DNA of 64,000 nucleotides from positions 1,240,001 through 1,304,000 of the forward strand of contig WAID01000003.1 in the NCBI GenBank assembly GCA_016584495.1, written 5' to 3'. This DNA is from Celoporthe dispersa (lineage: Eukaryota > Ascomycota > Sordariomycetes > Diaporthales > Cryphonectriaceae). This document shows positions 22,084-34,600 of the stretch, piece after piece (the stretch's first letter is position 1; the number at the start of each line of letters is the position of its first letter). The notes beneath the pieces were generated by a model. The model did no database searches, was not told the origin of the DNA, and saw only the letters and a list, made by a program, of their open reading frames with translations. The position numbers and the translations under genes were made by a program.

Positions 22084-23015
22084 TCAGCTCTGTGCTATTT
22101 TTCGAGGTGATAGCCCTGCTATTGTCGTCATTCTGCTCATCGGCTGGATGGCAACGACAACAGGCGAACGTGCCGGAGCGCCGTCGGGCCATACCGAACG
22201 AGCATCCAAGCAGAACCAAAGATGGCTACCCAGCCTATCACTCCCCCTCGCAAAGATGATCCTCATACGACTCTTCATAACATTCGTATCATTCTCATGT
22301 GGCAGCATTGTGCCGGGCGGCGGAGCCCTATCCATCCTGCCCACCATCTCGCACAGCGGCTCCCACCCCATCCCCGGATGATACTCAATGAGTTGCCTCC
22401 CCCTCTTCGCAGCCTCTCCCTTGACCCAGATCTGATATCGATCGTAGAACTCGGGTGAGGCCCAGTCGAGCCCGGCGCCGGCTCCCGGCTTCAGGCCGAT
22501 CTCCGCGAACCGCGGCTGGTCCGCGTAGTAGCTGTAAATGCTCCGCAGCATGGTGGAGTTCTTGCGGTGCATGCGGAAGGGGAAGCAGAGGACCTTGAAG
22601 AACAGCGAGTGGGGAAAGGCGAGCGTCTCATGACAGCTCCGCGACCACGAGGCCGCGCGCCGTTCCTCCGGCCCGGGCCGGACATTGAGGAGACTGCTGC
22701 ATCAGGGTACATGTCCATCAGGTCGTCGGCGAAGAGGCTGCCCGGCACGTCGACGGTGGACGCACAGCCCTCGAACAGGCGGTACAGGATCGCGTGGCGC
22801 CTGGCCGCGTCTTCTTCGCGCATGGCGTCGATGACGAGCTGCATCTTGTTGGGCTGGGTGACGATGGAGCTCATGTGCATGCAGGGGCCGCTTTCGAGGA
22901 GAGGACCCTCCAGGGCGGCCTTCAGGGACGTCGTGGCACATCGCGGCAGCCCGACGCCGATGACCTTCATCTGTCCGTGGGAAGGCTGTGCTGCTTTCGT
23001 CGGTGGAGGTGCCAT
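22084..23015 (-). CDS. Sulfotransferase-fold (P-loop) protein, with an apparent frameshift
   Basis: The N-terminus MKVIGVGLPRCATTSLKAAL is the nucleotide-binding loop of the fungal family related to Sulfotransfer_4, which binds PAPS in true sulfotransferases. Further landmarks are SLFADDLMDMYPDA, LLNVRPGPEERRA, SCHETLAFPHSLFFKVLCFP and a C-terminal PHENDTN block. From ATG 23015 the frame runs to about 22695. There a base appears to be missing in GTCTCCTC, and the family sequence resumes one frame over from about 22690 to 22084. Many members end in a hydrophobic tail; here the tail after PHENDTN reads poorly, so the true 3' end may involve an intron. It sits 1.5 kb from the P450 on the same strand and could act on the PKS product, but no substrate can be named. 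Many family members have no tested activity. Confidence 0.7.
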
Positions 23016-24560
23016 GGTTTTGATGTGTAAGACGCCAGTCTGTCGTTCGATAAATGCTCTACTGACACACGAGACAGGGAAGGACCGTCGAGAGGGAATG
23101 CAAAGCTTGACCTGTTCAAATAGGGGACGGAGGTAGAGGTGTCATGGGTGATGTAATAAGTGACACCGGGACCGAGGGGCCCAGGCCAGAGCCAAGCTGT
23201 CCACTCATTACCGCCATGCCACTATTCCATCGCACATAGGACGTGTCTGTATCCCGACTCGCCCCTTCGCCTCGGAAGTCGGGGACGTATCTCCATTAGT
23301 CTACATCCGACTAGCCAGTCGGTAGCCCACAAAGTAGTGGTCCTGGAGGAGGAAGGAATGACCCTAAAGGAATAGGATTTGTGACGGTGTTATGACCGGC
23401 GTCGCGTCTAGGACCCTCGGGGCTTCGTTGTTTTCCTTCGGTCTTAAAGTATATGATCGGCTGGACGCACCCCGGATCTACGGTTACATGCCGCCTTGTG
23501 CCGACATGGCCGTTTTTTATCCGCCCCGTTGCCGCTGTGGAGCGGGCTCCTATTAATAACAAGGCTTGTTTGCGGTGTCTTGGGGATTGGTAAGCTTAGC
23601 AAGCAAGAGCAGAGTGTGGGGTTTAAGAGGGCACCAGAGTGACTGCACAGCTAGCACGATCAAAAGGGACAAAATGTAGCTATTTGGTATGTACACACTT
23701 TGGTTGCATACCTGCTGTAGTAGCTCAAGGCCGGAAATGAAGACCGTCCCTTTTGACGGTAGGGGGGTGGGTGGCTGAGTGGCTGGGTAGGGGTATGCTG
23801 CATGATGATAATATAACGCTTCCTCGCCTCTCTCCTGCCTCTCTCCCTTGGTTTAGAAATACAAAATAGCATATGGGACCAGCAACAGTGCAGCCGGTGA
23901 AATTGAATTTATCCGCGACACGAAGCGTGTCACGCCGAAAGGAGGTATGCTCTTATGGAGATACCCTTTCGACCCATACCGAGTATTATAGCTCAGGCCC
24001 ATTTCCTCTTCCTGGTTGCACTGCACCTCATTGGAAACAGCGCCCACAAACTTAAAACTCGGGTCCATCCATGGGTAGGTCTGGAACGCGGGTACAACGT
24101 AAGGATAGTAGCGCAGACGATCCATACTGTACATACATAGTAGTAAGCCCACCATGAGAATGAAGACTGTATCAGGCGCTGTGGAGACTGCCCACCAACA
24201 ACCCACCATTCTTGGTGCGATTGAGCCGTTACCCTGGTAGTGAGTAGCACTAGGATCTTCTCAACAAACCATCCCCTGTCCGCTGTAGGATGTGCTACGT
24301 AAAATTCAAGACGGTAGATCCTGGTGCTCAGTAGATCTCCAACACGTAGTAATGATCACACTGATTATTGTAGGCACAAGACCTTGATGTTTCTTTCGAG
24401 AGGGCGCATATACCAGAAGCAGACTGATGACTTGGGAAATCTAGGCTATAAGTATGCATCGGTAGATACTTGGCCAACATATCCTGTACTAACACGTCTC
24501 CCCATCCCCTGAGAATCTAAAACACAGCTGAAGATGTCTCGAAGACGCACTATGTAGAAG
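23016..24560. other. Spacer between the sulfotransferase and P450 genes
   Basis: About 1.5 kb; contains the sulfotransferase promoter and the P450 3' end. A 118-codon minus-strand frame (24209-23853) has one hydrophobic segment but no recognisable family and no clear gene signals. No gene is supported. Confidence 0.45.
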
Positions 24561-26269
24561 CTATCTCGCCTCGACAAGCCTGACCTTGACCGGCTTCGGC
24601 TCACACACTAGCCACGCTCTCTGCCGCAGCCATGTGGACGACTCCTTCGAATCAGGTTCGGCGAGTTGGAAGTCGAACGTCCACACCAGCCGTGCAATCA
24701 AAACCCTTGCTTCGGCCCAGAAGAGTCTTGATGGTAGAGAAGTCAGCATCAGGTAAAGGCATTGAGTGGTGACAAGACTTACTTGTTACCAAGGCAGCCT
24801 CTGGGTCCAGTCGAGAATGGTTTGAAGGCGTCCATGTTGTCATTTGCAAACCGAGCATCGTAGTGAGGATGGGACTTTTCCAGAAACCGCTCCGGGTGGA
24901 ACTCGCGGGGCTTGTGGAAATTCTCAGGCCGAGTATGTATATTGTACAGGCTCAGTCCCACGACGTTGCCCTCAGGGATGAAGTGACCAGCGACATCCAA
25001 GCCCCCTTTGGGCACAATGCGAGGCATGCTGCTCGGGGTAGGATGATTTATGCGCAAGGCCTCATTGATGACGGCCTCCAGGTAGACCAACCCCTTGGTC
25101 GAGGTGACGGTGATGTCCGACTCGCGCTCAAAGGTGCTGCGCAGCTCGTGCGCCAGGCGGTCAAACTGCAGCCGCTCGCGCGCCAGCAGGAATGCGGTGG
25201 TAGACAGGCCGATGGTTGTGAGCTGGCTGTGGGCGACCAGCACAGCCAGCTGGTTCACCAGGACCTCAGACTTGGTCATGGTCCCCTTGGTGCCGTGTTC
25301 GCTGATCTTGCCAGCCACAGGGGTGAGAAAGTCGGGTCGAGACACCTCTGTGGCCAGGCGCCTCTCCATGCGCTCCCAGCTCTCTTTGGCGTTGGCCTTG
25401 CGCTGGTTGGCCGTGGCCCAGTTGATCCAGCCCAGGAGCAGCTGTCCGAGGGGCCAATACCGGTCGAGACAGGTCTTGGTGGTACCGACAGTGGCGTGCA
25501 TGAAGAAGTTGCGGATGTACTCATGGTGCTCGTCTGGCTTCTCGAGCGTCTTGGGCGACTCGCCGCGCGTAAAGTCGGCGCCTAGGTCAAAGGCCGCATA
25601 GCCTAGGATGCGGTGCAGGTCGACGACGCCGCGGCCCTTGACCATCTCATGCCTCAGCCGCTGCACAAAGGCGGTTGAGGTCTCGTGGATGTTATCCGAC
25701 TGGTCTCTCAGCGACTTGTCGGCAAAGGCACCCACGAAGACGCCCTTGATGCGCCTGTGATCATCGCCCTGTGCCGTGAACAGCGAGTCGGCGCCTTGGA
25801 TCAGCGGCTTCAGCTGTGACCTGGGGTCCTTGTCCAGCTGGGGCCTTGTCTTGCTCAGCGCGTAGATGTCCTGCCACGCCTGAGGAGAGATGAAGGTGAG
25901 CTCGTCGGGTGCGACACGCACCACGGGGCCGTAGATGTCATGGAGCTGGTCCATGGCATGCCAGAGATCACCTCGAAGGACGTGATACGCCCATGGCAGC
26001 CGGCTAATGGCCCAGAGCTTAGGACCAGGATAGCGGGAGAGAGTGTGAAAATAGACAAGATAAATGGAGCGCAAAGCCAGGACCAGTATCTATTTTGTTT
26101 TGGGTCGAGAAGGCACTTTGTCAACATTGGTTTTCCAGGCATGTATCGGGAATGAACATGAGAATTTTGCTAAATCACTTACACACAGGAAGCATATCAG
26201 GGTGGCTTTTGGATAGCTCAACGCTGGCAGAGTGTCAGGCAACGACTCACCAAACTCTAGGGCTGGCAT
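24561..26269 (-). CDS. Cytochrome P450 monooxygenase
   Basis: A complete 519-residue microsomal P450, probably oxidising the product of the neighbouring PKS. Exons: 26269-26183, 26089-24783, 24726-24561. Splicing intron 1 (26182-26090) joins LICFLC to ILVLALRSIYLVYF and so builds the N-terminal membrane anchor, followed by the Pro-rich hinge RYPGPKLWAI. The K-helix E-x-x-R is in EAVINEALRINHP, the PERF motif is FHPERF, and the heme loop FSTGPRGCLGNK supplies the Cys ligand. Intron 2 (24782-24727, 56 bp) falls right after that loop; the last exon encodes FWAEARVLIARLVWTFDF. The I-helix reads AHSQLTTIGLS rather than the usual AG-x-E/D-T-T. No frame damage. It is divergently transcribed from the PKS across 2.4 kb. 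CYP subfamily and reaction cannot be given. Confidence 0.93.
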
Positions 26270-28684
26270 GGTGTCTATGGAGTGGGCGACTGAAGAAATT
26301 GGAGCGAAACAGATGTTTTTTTTTTTTTCTTTTCTCGCGCTGGGAGAGAGGAAGACGGTGGCAGAAACGAGGACGAGAGGGGGTAGAGTCTCCAGAGATG
26401 GATCAGGGGGAAGCAAACTACCCAGAGATTTCTATCCATACGATACAATCAGCAATCGGAACTATAGTTCATCCAATGATCCTCTTGATGCTTTGAACTA
26501 GGACAGGCCTTACCGTTACAGATATCAAAAACGTGCCCACAACCCGTTACCCAACCAGGAACGGTGATTACATTTGCTTACTGTAGCATAGCACCATTAT
26601 TACTACAAAGGGACAAAAAGTTTAACGGCCCTTTATTTGACCCCAGCATTGCATCATGATTTGCGTGAAGGATCGGGTCCACTGATAGACTGGGGATTGC
26701 TTGTAGCGCCGGCAGTAAAAAAAATAAAAAAAAAAGGAGAGAAAAAAGAGGGTTTTATCCACCTACCCACCAGCAGGGCCACAAGAGAGGCAAAAGAAAT
26801 CGGCCGATATTATACTACTATGTATAAGTCCGATCGTACGGTCCGAGGCATGTATAAGACGACTCGACCAGAAAGGTTTACGTATCCGGCCGACGAAACG
26901 ACAGAGTAGTCCTAACGTTACAGTCTACTGCTATGTTATCTTGAACATTTTATCTGATGATATGAATCATCGTGGATCTAGACGCAGGAGTGAAGTGATT
27001 GTCCTGCAGCCTCGCCCACGAATGTGACGAGTCCACGATGCAGCTGCAGCAACTAGGATTCACGGGGGCTAGCCGACTGGACAGGGTTCGGACTCAGACC
27101 ACCAGAATAGTACCCAGGGGGCGTGGATCTCGCTTCGAAAATCATACGGTCCGATGAGACCTTCCTAATCCTGCCTACACCTTGTATGCTCGTCGTATTT
27201 ATGTAACTCTCACACCATGGAGCCTCCCCTTCCCGTGCTGTAAGGAGTTGATACGGCGGTACACTATCCGGCGGGAGCATGCATAACCGCATCTACTTAC
27301 CGCCTGCATGGAAAAATACTATATCATCCTTATGAAGCTAACTTTTTCTTTTAAATTTTTTCTAGGCGAACACGATTCTTCGTTGCAACTCTTTTCAGCA
27401 TGACTGCAGGCTGATTTGTCACTCTAACCAGATGTTTAACACTGGCTATCATACTAGGGTAGCATTTGGGCGGAGAGGTCCTGCTAACGCTGACTTAGGG
27501 TACCTGTCTATGTTGTATTTACTATGCGCATAGTAGCCTTTTGCGAGATTAGGCGTGGATTTACGAGGTTTCGCCGCCCAGGAGGTACTGAGGATTTACG
27601 GTCTGTGATCAATAATCTTCAGAACCGAACCCTTACACGTGTCTAGTCCTTTTTCTTCGAGAAATACATGTAGACCTGGAGGGCAATTCTTGGTGCTGAT
27701 GAGTCCAACGCTTGTATATCTTTGTGTGGACCGTCTGCCGCACCGCGCCACCATGCAAGTAGGCAAGGCAAGGAAGGAAGGGAAATGATTCAGATGCTCG
27801 TCAACACCCCCTGCATCCGGTACAGACCCCGGCAAGCATTGCATATACCTGCCAGGGCCATAGTGGATCCTTACATAGTAACGTCTCATGCTCTATGTAC
27901 TATACCTTTACAGTAAGAGTATTACCGAGTGTCAAGCTCTTCTATGCTTCCAGTCGGCCCTTATATGCCTGTATAACTCCAGTAAGATCCTGCCTGGCCA
28001 GAATCATGTGGAGTCTGATGCAACTAAGAGTCGTCTGTTCCGCTTGCAAAATCTATGCCCGAAGCTCACCAGCGCCAGGCCAGTATCTGAAGCGAGGTGA
28101 CAGTGTTATCAATAGATCTACGGTTTCAAAAGAAACTGTACAGTTTTTTTCTTCTTCTCAGGGGGGTGGGGGAGGGGGGATGTTCGATCATGGCCGCTAC
28201 TCCTGATATTACGTGGGACGACATGATGATAGTCTAGTAGTGGTGGGTTCGGAACTGTCTCGGTTCACACAAGGAGAACAAGGCTCCACAGATGATTCTC
28301 TAACCTAGTACTATCACATAATACCGAAGACCAGGTATGTTGCCCGTTTTCAGGGTGAGGAAGAATAGGGATTGTTTTATATAAAGTTCGGACTTACGTC
28401 CTCTGGCTTGAGTATCGTTGCATAGGTGATGAGTGCTTTCAACATCTCTTACGTGGCGACATCTTGGATGCTAGCCACAGCCCCGTCCGGCGTTGTTCCT
28501 ATAGAATCTTTCTCTCTGACATTCTGAGCTCTTCCTGAAGCTGATCTCATTATCACTGCGGCTGTACACATGTAGAAGAGGCGGCACGCCTTGAACTTTT
28601 TCAACTTTATGATACCAAAGGCACCTTGAAATACCAGATGCCCTTATTCAATTACATCTTCTGTCGACCGACCGACCACAACGT
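26270..28684. other. Divergent intergenic region between P450 and PKS
   Basis: 2.4 kb, AT-richer than the genes. It should hold both promoters of the divergent pair. Only short frames are present. A- and T-rich homopolymers lie at about 26312-26330 and 26718-26735, and a TATATAAA element is near the PKS side. No gene is supported. Confidence 0.6.
28378..28385 (+). promoter_or_regulatory. TATATAAA box upstream of the PKS
   Basis: A consensus TATA element lies 300 bases upstream of the first PKS ATG (28685), the only such match close to the gene on the plus strand. Role inferred from position. Confidence 0.45.
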
Positions 28685-31600
28685 ATGACAACATCTTCAT
28701 ATAAGATGGCTTCTGTCTCTTTGGCTGTGTTTGGGCCGCAATCTCGGGCACCAAAGCCAGCCTATCTGGCTCATGTCCGCTCCTTTGTGGCAAGTCATGA
28801 CCTGCTTTCCACCATTCCGCAGATGATCAGATCACTATATGATGTTCTGTCCTTCCTCGAAGAGGACAACACATCACTGTCAGAGTCCCTGCCACACGCA
28901 CGGCGCTATACGGAACTTCTGGTTAGGTGGCTCGAGGGAAGTCCATCAGATCCCGACGACGCAGTGGTGCTGTGCGAGGTCTCGTCTCAGAACTCGGGCA
29001 TCGTGGCCCTCCCGCGCCTTGCTATCGTCCAGCTCGCCCAGTACTTTGACTTTCTGGCGGCCGAGGGAGTAGCGCACAACAACTTTTTGGATCATGTCAA
29101 GGCCACAGGAGGTGGCATCCAGGGGCTCTGCGGTGGGCTACCGGCTGCGTTCGCCGTTCTGCTCTGTACCTCTGGGCCGGACGACGACAAGGCAGATCGA
29201 AAAGAGGCAGACAAGAAGGTCATCATGACCGTCATTCGCCTAGCTTATGCAATCGGGCTCTACGCAGAGCTTGGCGACGACTCGACCATGCCGGGCAGGA
29301 CGAGCCTGTGTCTCAGGCTGAAGAGGCAGGAACAAGCTCAAGAGCTCGTGTCGAGGTTCCCTCGTGTGAGTAAAAAAAAAAAGTTCCCGTTTCTGGACTC
29401 CAGCGTCTGCCCGCTACATTCCTCACCAAACTTTAATTCTGAGCATCACCGCTGGAATGATCAGCCTTGCTGATTCCCATTCCTCCTCAAACCTTAATCC
29501 TGAGCATCGCCATTGGAATGCTCAGCCTCGCTGATATTCATTCCTGACCAAACCTTAATCATGACCTCCCCCATTGGAATGACAAGCCTTTGTTGATGCT
29601 CATTCCTCACCAAACCTTAATCATGACCTCCCCTATTGGAATGAGCAGCATCGCTGACTACGCAAGTGCGAAAACAGACGTACATCGGAACTGTCATAGA
29701 TCCTAAACTGGTGAGCCTCGTCGGCCCGGTCAAGGAGATGGCCGAGCTCGAGTCGTACGCCGTACAACAGCTCGGCCTGGTTTCGAATGCTGTCGACCTC
29801 CGCGGCAAGACACACAACCCGGAAAACGCAGATCTCGCAGGCCATCTCACGGCTGTGGCTCTGAGGACGGACCTCCTGTCTCTGCCCAATGCCTCATCCT
29901 TGAGGGCACCGTTTCGGTCGAACCAGTCGTCCTGCGAGTGCCTGGAAGAGTCTCGCTCCTTGGCTGAGGAGCTCATCGACTCGATCCTCGCATGTAGAGG
30001 CGAGTGGTATAACCTATTTTGCCAGGTTGCCCAGGACCTGAAGGGCCCAGAGGCGACATGCCAGAATTCGGACAACAGCCATGCGCTTGTCAATTTTGGC
30101 ATTGGCGAGTGTGTTCCCCTGATGCCGTTCAATAGGGCGGGAATACACCTGCGCAAGCTGGACTGGAGCCCCCAGAGCTTCAAGAGCATTCCCAGGTCGC
30201 ATGACTATCAATATCCCGGCGACTCGGTGGCCGTCATTGGCGCAGCCTGTCGCTTCCCGGGAGCAGGAAACCTCGACGAGCTCTGGGAGCTCGTGGCGAG
30301 CGGTCAGGACCGGCACCAGGACCTATCTTGTCTGGCAGAGAACCGCTTCTCCATGGCGAAATCATGGCGTGCTGGTGACTGGGGTCGGCAGCGTAAGTGG
30401 TACGGCAACTTCCTATCCGACGACGACGTCAAGGGATTCGACCATAATTTCTTCGGCAACAACCAGCGCGAGGCGGCCTATATGGACCCTCAGCAGAGGC
30501 TGCTTCTCGAGGTCTGCTATGAGGCTATGGAGTCGAGCGGCTACACGCGCCACCACGCAAAGGGAGCCCAGCCGTATCCCAATGGCGACGACGTTGGTGT
30601 GTTTGTGGGCCACACATACGTCGAATACCTTGAGAACACCTGCGCCCGCCCACCCGCCACATACACCTCCACAGGAACCATTCGCGCTTTTGTGGCCGGA
30701 CGTCTCAGCTACTACTTTGGCTGGACCGGCCCAGCTGAGGTTATCGACACGGCGTGCTCGTCGTCCGTGGTGTCCATCAACCGTGCAGTCAAGGCGCTTC
30801 AGGGAGGCGAGTGTCGCATGGCCGTAGCCGGCGGCGTGAATGTCATTACAGGTGCCAACAATTTCCTCGACCTGGCTAAGACGGGCTTCCTGAGCCCCAC
30901 AGGCCAGTGCAAGCCTTTCGATGCCGGCGCCGACGGCTACTGCAGGGGAGAGGGTGCTGGGCTGGTCGTGCTCAAGCCGCTGAAACAGGCTCTCGAGGAC
31001 GGCGACAGGATCATGGGCGTTATCGCAGGAGCCTCACACAGACAAGGCGGCCTGTCTCCCGGGATTACATACCCCGATGTCCCTACGCAGGAGACCATAT
31101 TTCGAGATGTGCTCAGGCAGGCAGGTGACATGAGTCCCGAGGTGGTCACGTACATGGAGGCGCACGGCACGGGCACCCAGGCCAACGACTCGACCGAGGC
31201 AGCCAGCGTGCGCACCATCTTCGGCAGTCCCACCAGGCCCGTTGAGCTGGCCATGGCATCTATCAAGGGCAATATTGGTCATCTTGAGGTGGCTGCCGGC
31301 AGTGCCTCTCTGATTAAGGTGCTGTGCATGCTCGACCGAGGCAGTATTCCTCCCCAGGCGAGCTTCAAGACTTGGAATCCGAGGATACCGTCACTAGAGC
31401 CTGATAGGATCGTAATCCCACGCCATCTGTGTGCGTGGGACGCACCGTTCAGGGCCGCTTTGGTGAATGGTGCTGGTGCTGCTGGTTCTCATGCTGCCCT
31501 TCTGGTGTGCGAGCCGCCAGCGCCAAAGGGGGTTGTTTCCAGCTTCAAAAAGTTCAGACAACCTATCATCCTCAGTGCAGCTACGGCCACCAGCCTGGAA

Positions 31601-34600
31601 AAGTACAGGGCTGCACTCCTTGGCCACCTGGGTAGCGGCAAGAAGAACACCGCGAGCTTGCCTCCCATCCAGGCGGTTGCTTACACCCTGAGTGAGAAAC
31701 GTCAACGTCACAAGCATAAAATCATCCTCGAGGCAGAAGATACCTTACAACTGACCAAGGCCCTGCTCTCCATTGGCGACACCACCAAGAACAACGACAG
31801 CAGCACCCATATAGTCTCCCCTCAACCAGGCCAAAAGCGGCAGGACAGGAATTGTCACCCCGTTGTACTTGTTCTGGGTGGTCAGAGCCAGAAGTCTGTC
31901 AACCTCAGCAGGGTCTTGTACGAAACGTACCCTGCTTTCCGGACCCGCCTCGACGAGTACAACGACATGATCGTGAAGGACCTAGGTGGTCCAGCCATCT
32001 TGCCTGCGGTCTTTGGTGGTGACTCCTCTGCTGTCGCGGACATGGTGGTCTTACAAACCGGCTTCGTGGCCATTCAGATCGCTGCAGCTCTGACCTGGCT
32101 CGAGTCGGGGCTCAAGGTCGACGCCATAGTCGGACACAGCCTTGGTGAGCTCACAGGCCTGGCCGTCAGCGGTGCTCTGTCGGTCCGTGACTGTCTGCGT
32201 CTTGTCTGCGGGCGCGCGAAGCTGATGCAGAGGCTATGGGGTGAGGATAACGGCAGGATGACCGCTGTCTTTGCGACCAGGGACGAGGTGGAGCGCCTTC
32301 TTGCTGCCTCGAGTGCGGGCCAGAGCCCAAGCGGCGAGCAGAGGCTGCAGGTGGCGTGCTACAATGGAGACACCAGCCACGTTGTTGCTGGCGATACAGC
32401 GGCCGTCGAGGCTCTTGAGGGAGAGATGAAGGCCGCGGGCGTCAAGTTCATGCCCGTTGACACAACCCACGGCTTTCACTCGCACTTGGTTGACCCTGTT
32501 CTTGCAAGTGGTGAATTGGATGAGGTCGTTGCGTCTCTAAACTGGAAAGAGGCCCGCATTCCTCTAGATATTTGTGTCAACACCGCCAACGACACGAAAT
32601 GTGACGAGGATACTGGCTCATTCAAGCTGCCCTACAATGTCTCGGCTCACGCACGCCAGCCAGTCTTCTTCTCGGACGCTGTTAAGAGGATAGAGCATCG
32701 CCTCGGTTCTAACTGCATCTGGCTCGAGGCGGGCTTCGATACTCCATGCATTGGTATGGCAAAACGGGCCTTTCCACAGCAACAGCAACAGCATCAACAA
32801 CATGTCATGGTGGCAGTATCACCCAACAAGGAGAAGACAAACCCCGCTGACGCCATTACCCATGCTGTGTGCACCCTCTGGAGATTCTCACAGAATGTGA
32901 CCCCCTGGCACTTCTTGACTACCTCTTCGAAGCATGAACATGATGGGCGAGCCTTGCCACCTCACATCTACTTGCCACCTTACCAGTTTGATCATGGCAC
33001 GGCGAGCAACGGGGCTACTTCTCTCTGGGTCGACCATGTGGATCCTGCCACCGTGCAGGAAGACCGGGCGGATCAGCTACAGAAGAAGGTGGAACAGCTT
33101 CAAGCTCGAATTCAGGAGCTTGAACTGCTGCAACAGCAAGCGATAGCCAGACCGGCCGAATCGGGACTTCTGCCCCCAACACCACCCAAGATGGTTACGA
33201 GATTGCCTCCCACCACAGAACAAGACAGGCGAGGAGGAGCAGATAATGGCACATTGCGCTTCGCCATCAACAGTCGCAGCCGACGCTTTCAGACGATCGT
33301 GTCTGGTCATGCCGTCTTGCAGAAGCCCTTGTGTCCTGCCTCCCTTTATATGGAGTGTGTCGTGATGGCCATCGACATGATCTCATTGGAAGAGGATTCA
33401 TCACCACACAATAAATCAAGACTCCAGGATGCGCAACTCGACTTCCATGACCTGGATATTCAAGCCCCTCTGGGTACTGCCGCGATCGATATTGAGCTTC
33501 ACTTGAGCCCACTTTCTCACCGAGGCTCCAGCGTGAAGCAGTGGGAGGCAACCATCTCGAGCACAAAGGACCAAAGCCACACAGGCAGCAATAGCAGAAA
33601 GCAACGAACGCAGCACGCGAAACTGAGGATCAGCGTCATGTCTGCCGACAACAAAGAGAAACAGAGTCTCTCATCACGCGTTGGCTCCCTCGCACGCCTG
33701 GCTCGGAAGAACATGGATGCCCTGCTCGCATCCGAAAGCGATGGGTCCGCTGAGGTTGAAAAGATGGGCAAAGAGAGACTGTACCGCCTGTTTTCCACCC
33801 TAGTCTCGTACAAGCCTTTCTTCAAGGGCATCGTATCAGCCCGCCTGAGGGGCGCCGAGGCTGTCGCTGACATCCGTGTTCCCTCCCAGGCCGAGTGTGG
33901 TCTGGAGGAGACGACTGTTGCGCGGGTGTGCGAGACTGTGGCCCTCGACAATTTCATTCATATTGTCGGGTTCCTCATCAACTCCAGCAGCCTGGTCTCT
34001 GAGGGCGAGGTCATGGTTTGCAACGCGGTCGAGTCGTTTTCGGTTTTCAACACCAGCAGCAAAGACTCCACTACAGGCGTCGATTTCCTCAACAACAAGG
34101 CCTACAAGGTCTACGTGTCCTATACCATGTCAAGTCCAACCCAAGCTGACTGCGACGGCTATGCTTTCTCGGAGGGTGGTGAGCTTGTGGCAACCTTTGC
34201 TGGCTGTCGATTCGTCAAGGTCGAATCGCGAAGGTTGGAGAAGCTGCTTGACCAAGCCCAGAAACAGGCTCCAACGTCCCATACTGTGCCCACTGAGCGT
34301 TTACGGGCTTCTGTAGCTGTTCCAATCTTGCCAGCTGCGGAGATGAAAACCTCGAGTCAACCTATTATCGACCAGGGAGCTTCAACACCAGGAACTTCTA
34401 CACCGGCATCCTCCTCCGCTAACAGTGGCATTTTAACGAAGTCAAAATCCAAGTCGGGTGATAGCAGCTCTGCAAAGCTCCGCCAGGTTGTCGAGATCTA
34501 CACGGGCATGCCAGCTAACACGATTCCTGACGATGTCGCCCTGGCTGACCTGGGCGTCGACTCCCTCGCGGCAACCGAGATGACTGATGAGCTGCTGTCT

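Noticed and set aside
23853..24209. 118-codon minus-strand frame with one hydrophobic segment
   Set aside because: No family, no splice or start context, and the segment alone is not enough to call a gene.
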